Of a DNA stretch of 11,945 nucleotides, positions 11,857 to 11,945 are shown one piece after another (positions within the stretch are counted from its first letter, which is position 1; every line of letters starts with the position of its first letter). Where the stretch lies: contig JAXMHB010000035.1 of assembly GCA_046346965.1 (NCBI GenBank), forward strand, positions 1 to 11,945, given 5' to 3'. The DNA is from JAXMHB01 sp046346965. Its GTDB lineage: Bacteria; Pseudomonadota; Gammaproteobacteria; Xanthomonadales; SZUA-5. The notes under the pieces were generated by a model. It was not told where the DNA came from. It did no database searches and saw only the letters and a list, made by a program, of their open reading frames with translations. Both the position numbers and the translations under genes were made by a program.

Positions 11857-11945
11857 GGAACCTCTGGACAAGTATCGTGGCCGCGACGGCGGCCGAATCG
11901 GTCTCCAGCTAGAAAGTCGCCGAAGGGCATAGCCGGCTCTCTGGC
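11857..11945. mobile_element. Possible end of an IS5-group element, truncated by window edge
   Basis: After CTAG (11853-11856), a tetranucleotide of the CTAR type used as target by IS5-group elements, the sequence reads GGAACCTCTGGACAAGT. This shares the GGAA-(7 nt)-ACAAGT pattern with the IS5 terminal repeat (GGAAGGTGCGAACAAGT, from memory). No transposase sequence is visible in the remaining ~70 bases, as would fit an untranslated end. Confidence 0.35.

Overview
The window is high-GC DNA from a proteobacterium. The gene set and its arrangement (a FakA/FakB-type fusion directly upstream of plsY, a birA-coaX pair, an isolated ribD, and intergenic DNA full of 7-nt and 8-nt tandem repeats) look most like the Lysobacterales/Xanthomonadales branch of Gammaproteobacteria. 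That placement is an inference from content, not a measured result.

Layout: (1) 1-410, C-terminal part of an adenine/adenosine deaminase. (2) 411-691, non-coding with octamer repeats, then a cPLA2/patatin-like phospholipase (692-2302). (3) 2303-2825, a repeat-rich gap with hairpins and 13 tandem heptamers. (4) 2826-5152, a rightward cluster: DUF350 membrane protein, GNAT acetyltransferase, an unrecognised 85-residue protein and ribD, the last two overlapping by 47 nt. (5) A small leftward gene for a membrane-anchored or exported peptide (5204-5413), and a divergent upstream region with repeated TGTCCG half-sites. (6) 5650-8123, a DhaL/FakA-DegV fusion kinase whose 3' end overlaps plsY. (7) 8201-9402, a complete IS110-type element inserted into a 21-nt repeat. 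(8) 9541-11080, birA (catalytic domain only) and coaX. (9) A second heptamer array, a leftward rhodanese gene (11342-11728), and what may be the end of an IS5-type element at the right edge.

Two points stand out. First, the IS110 element carries a legible bridge-RNA candidate upstream of its recombinase. It has three consecutive stem-loops, and the target-loop guides match both genomic flanks of this very insertion (10 of 10 nt on one side, 6 of 7 on the other). With the restored 21-nt repeat phase, this fixes the element's ends and a CT core dinucleotide. Second, the fusion kinase and plsY make a compact route for fatty acids: fatty acid to acyl-phosphate (FakA plus FakB activities in one chain) to lysophosphatidic acid (PlsY). 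The phospholipase in the same window could supply fatty acids, but that link is only inferred.
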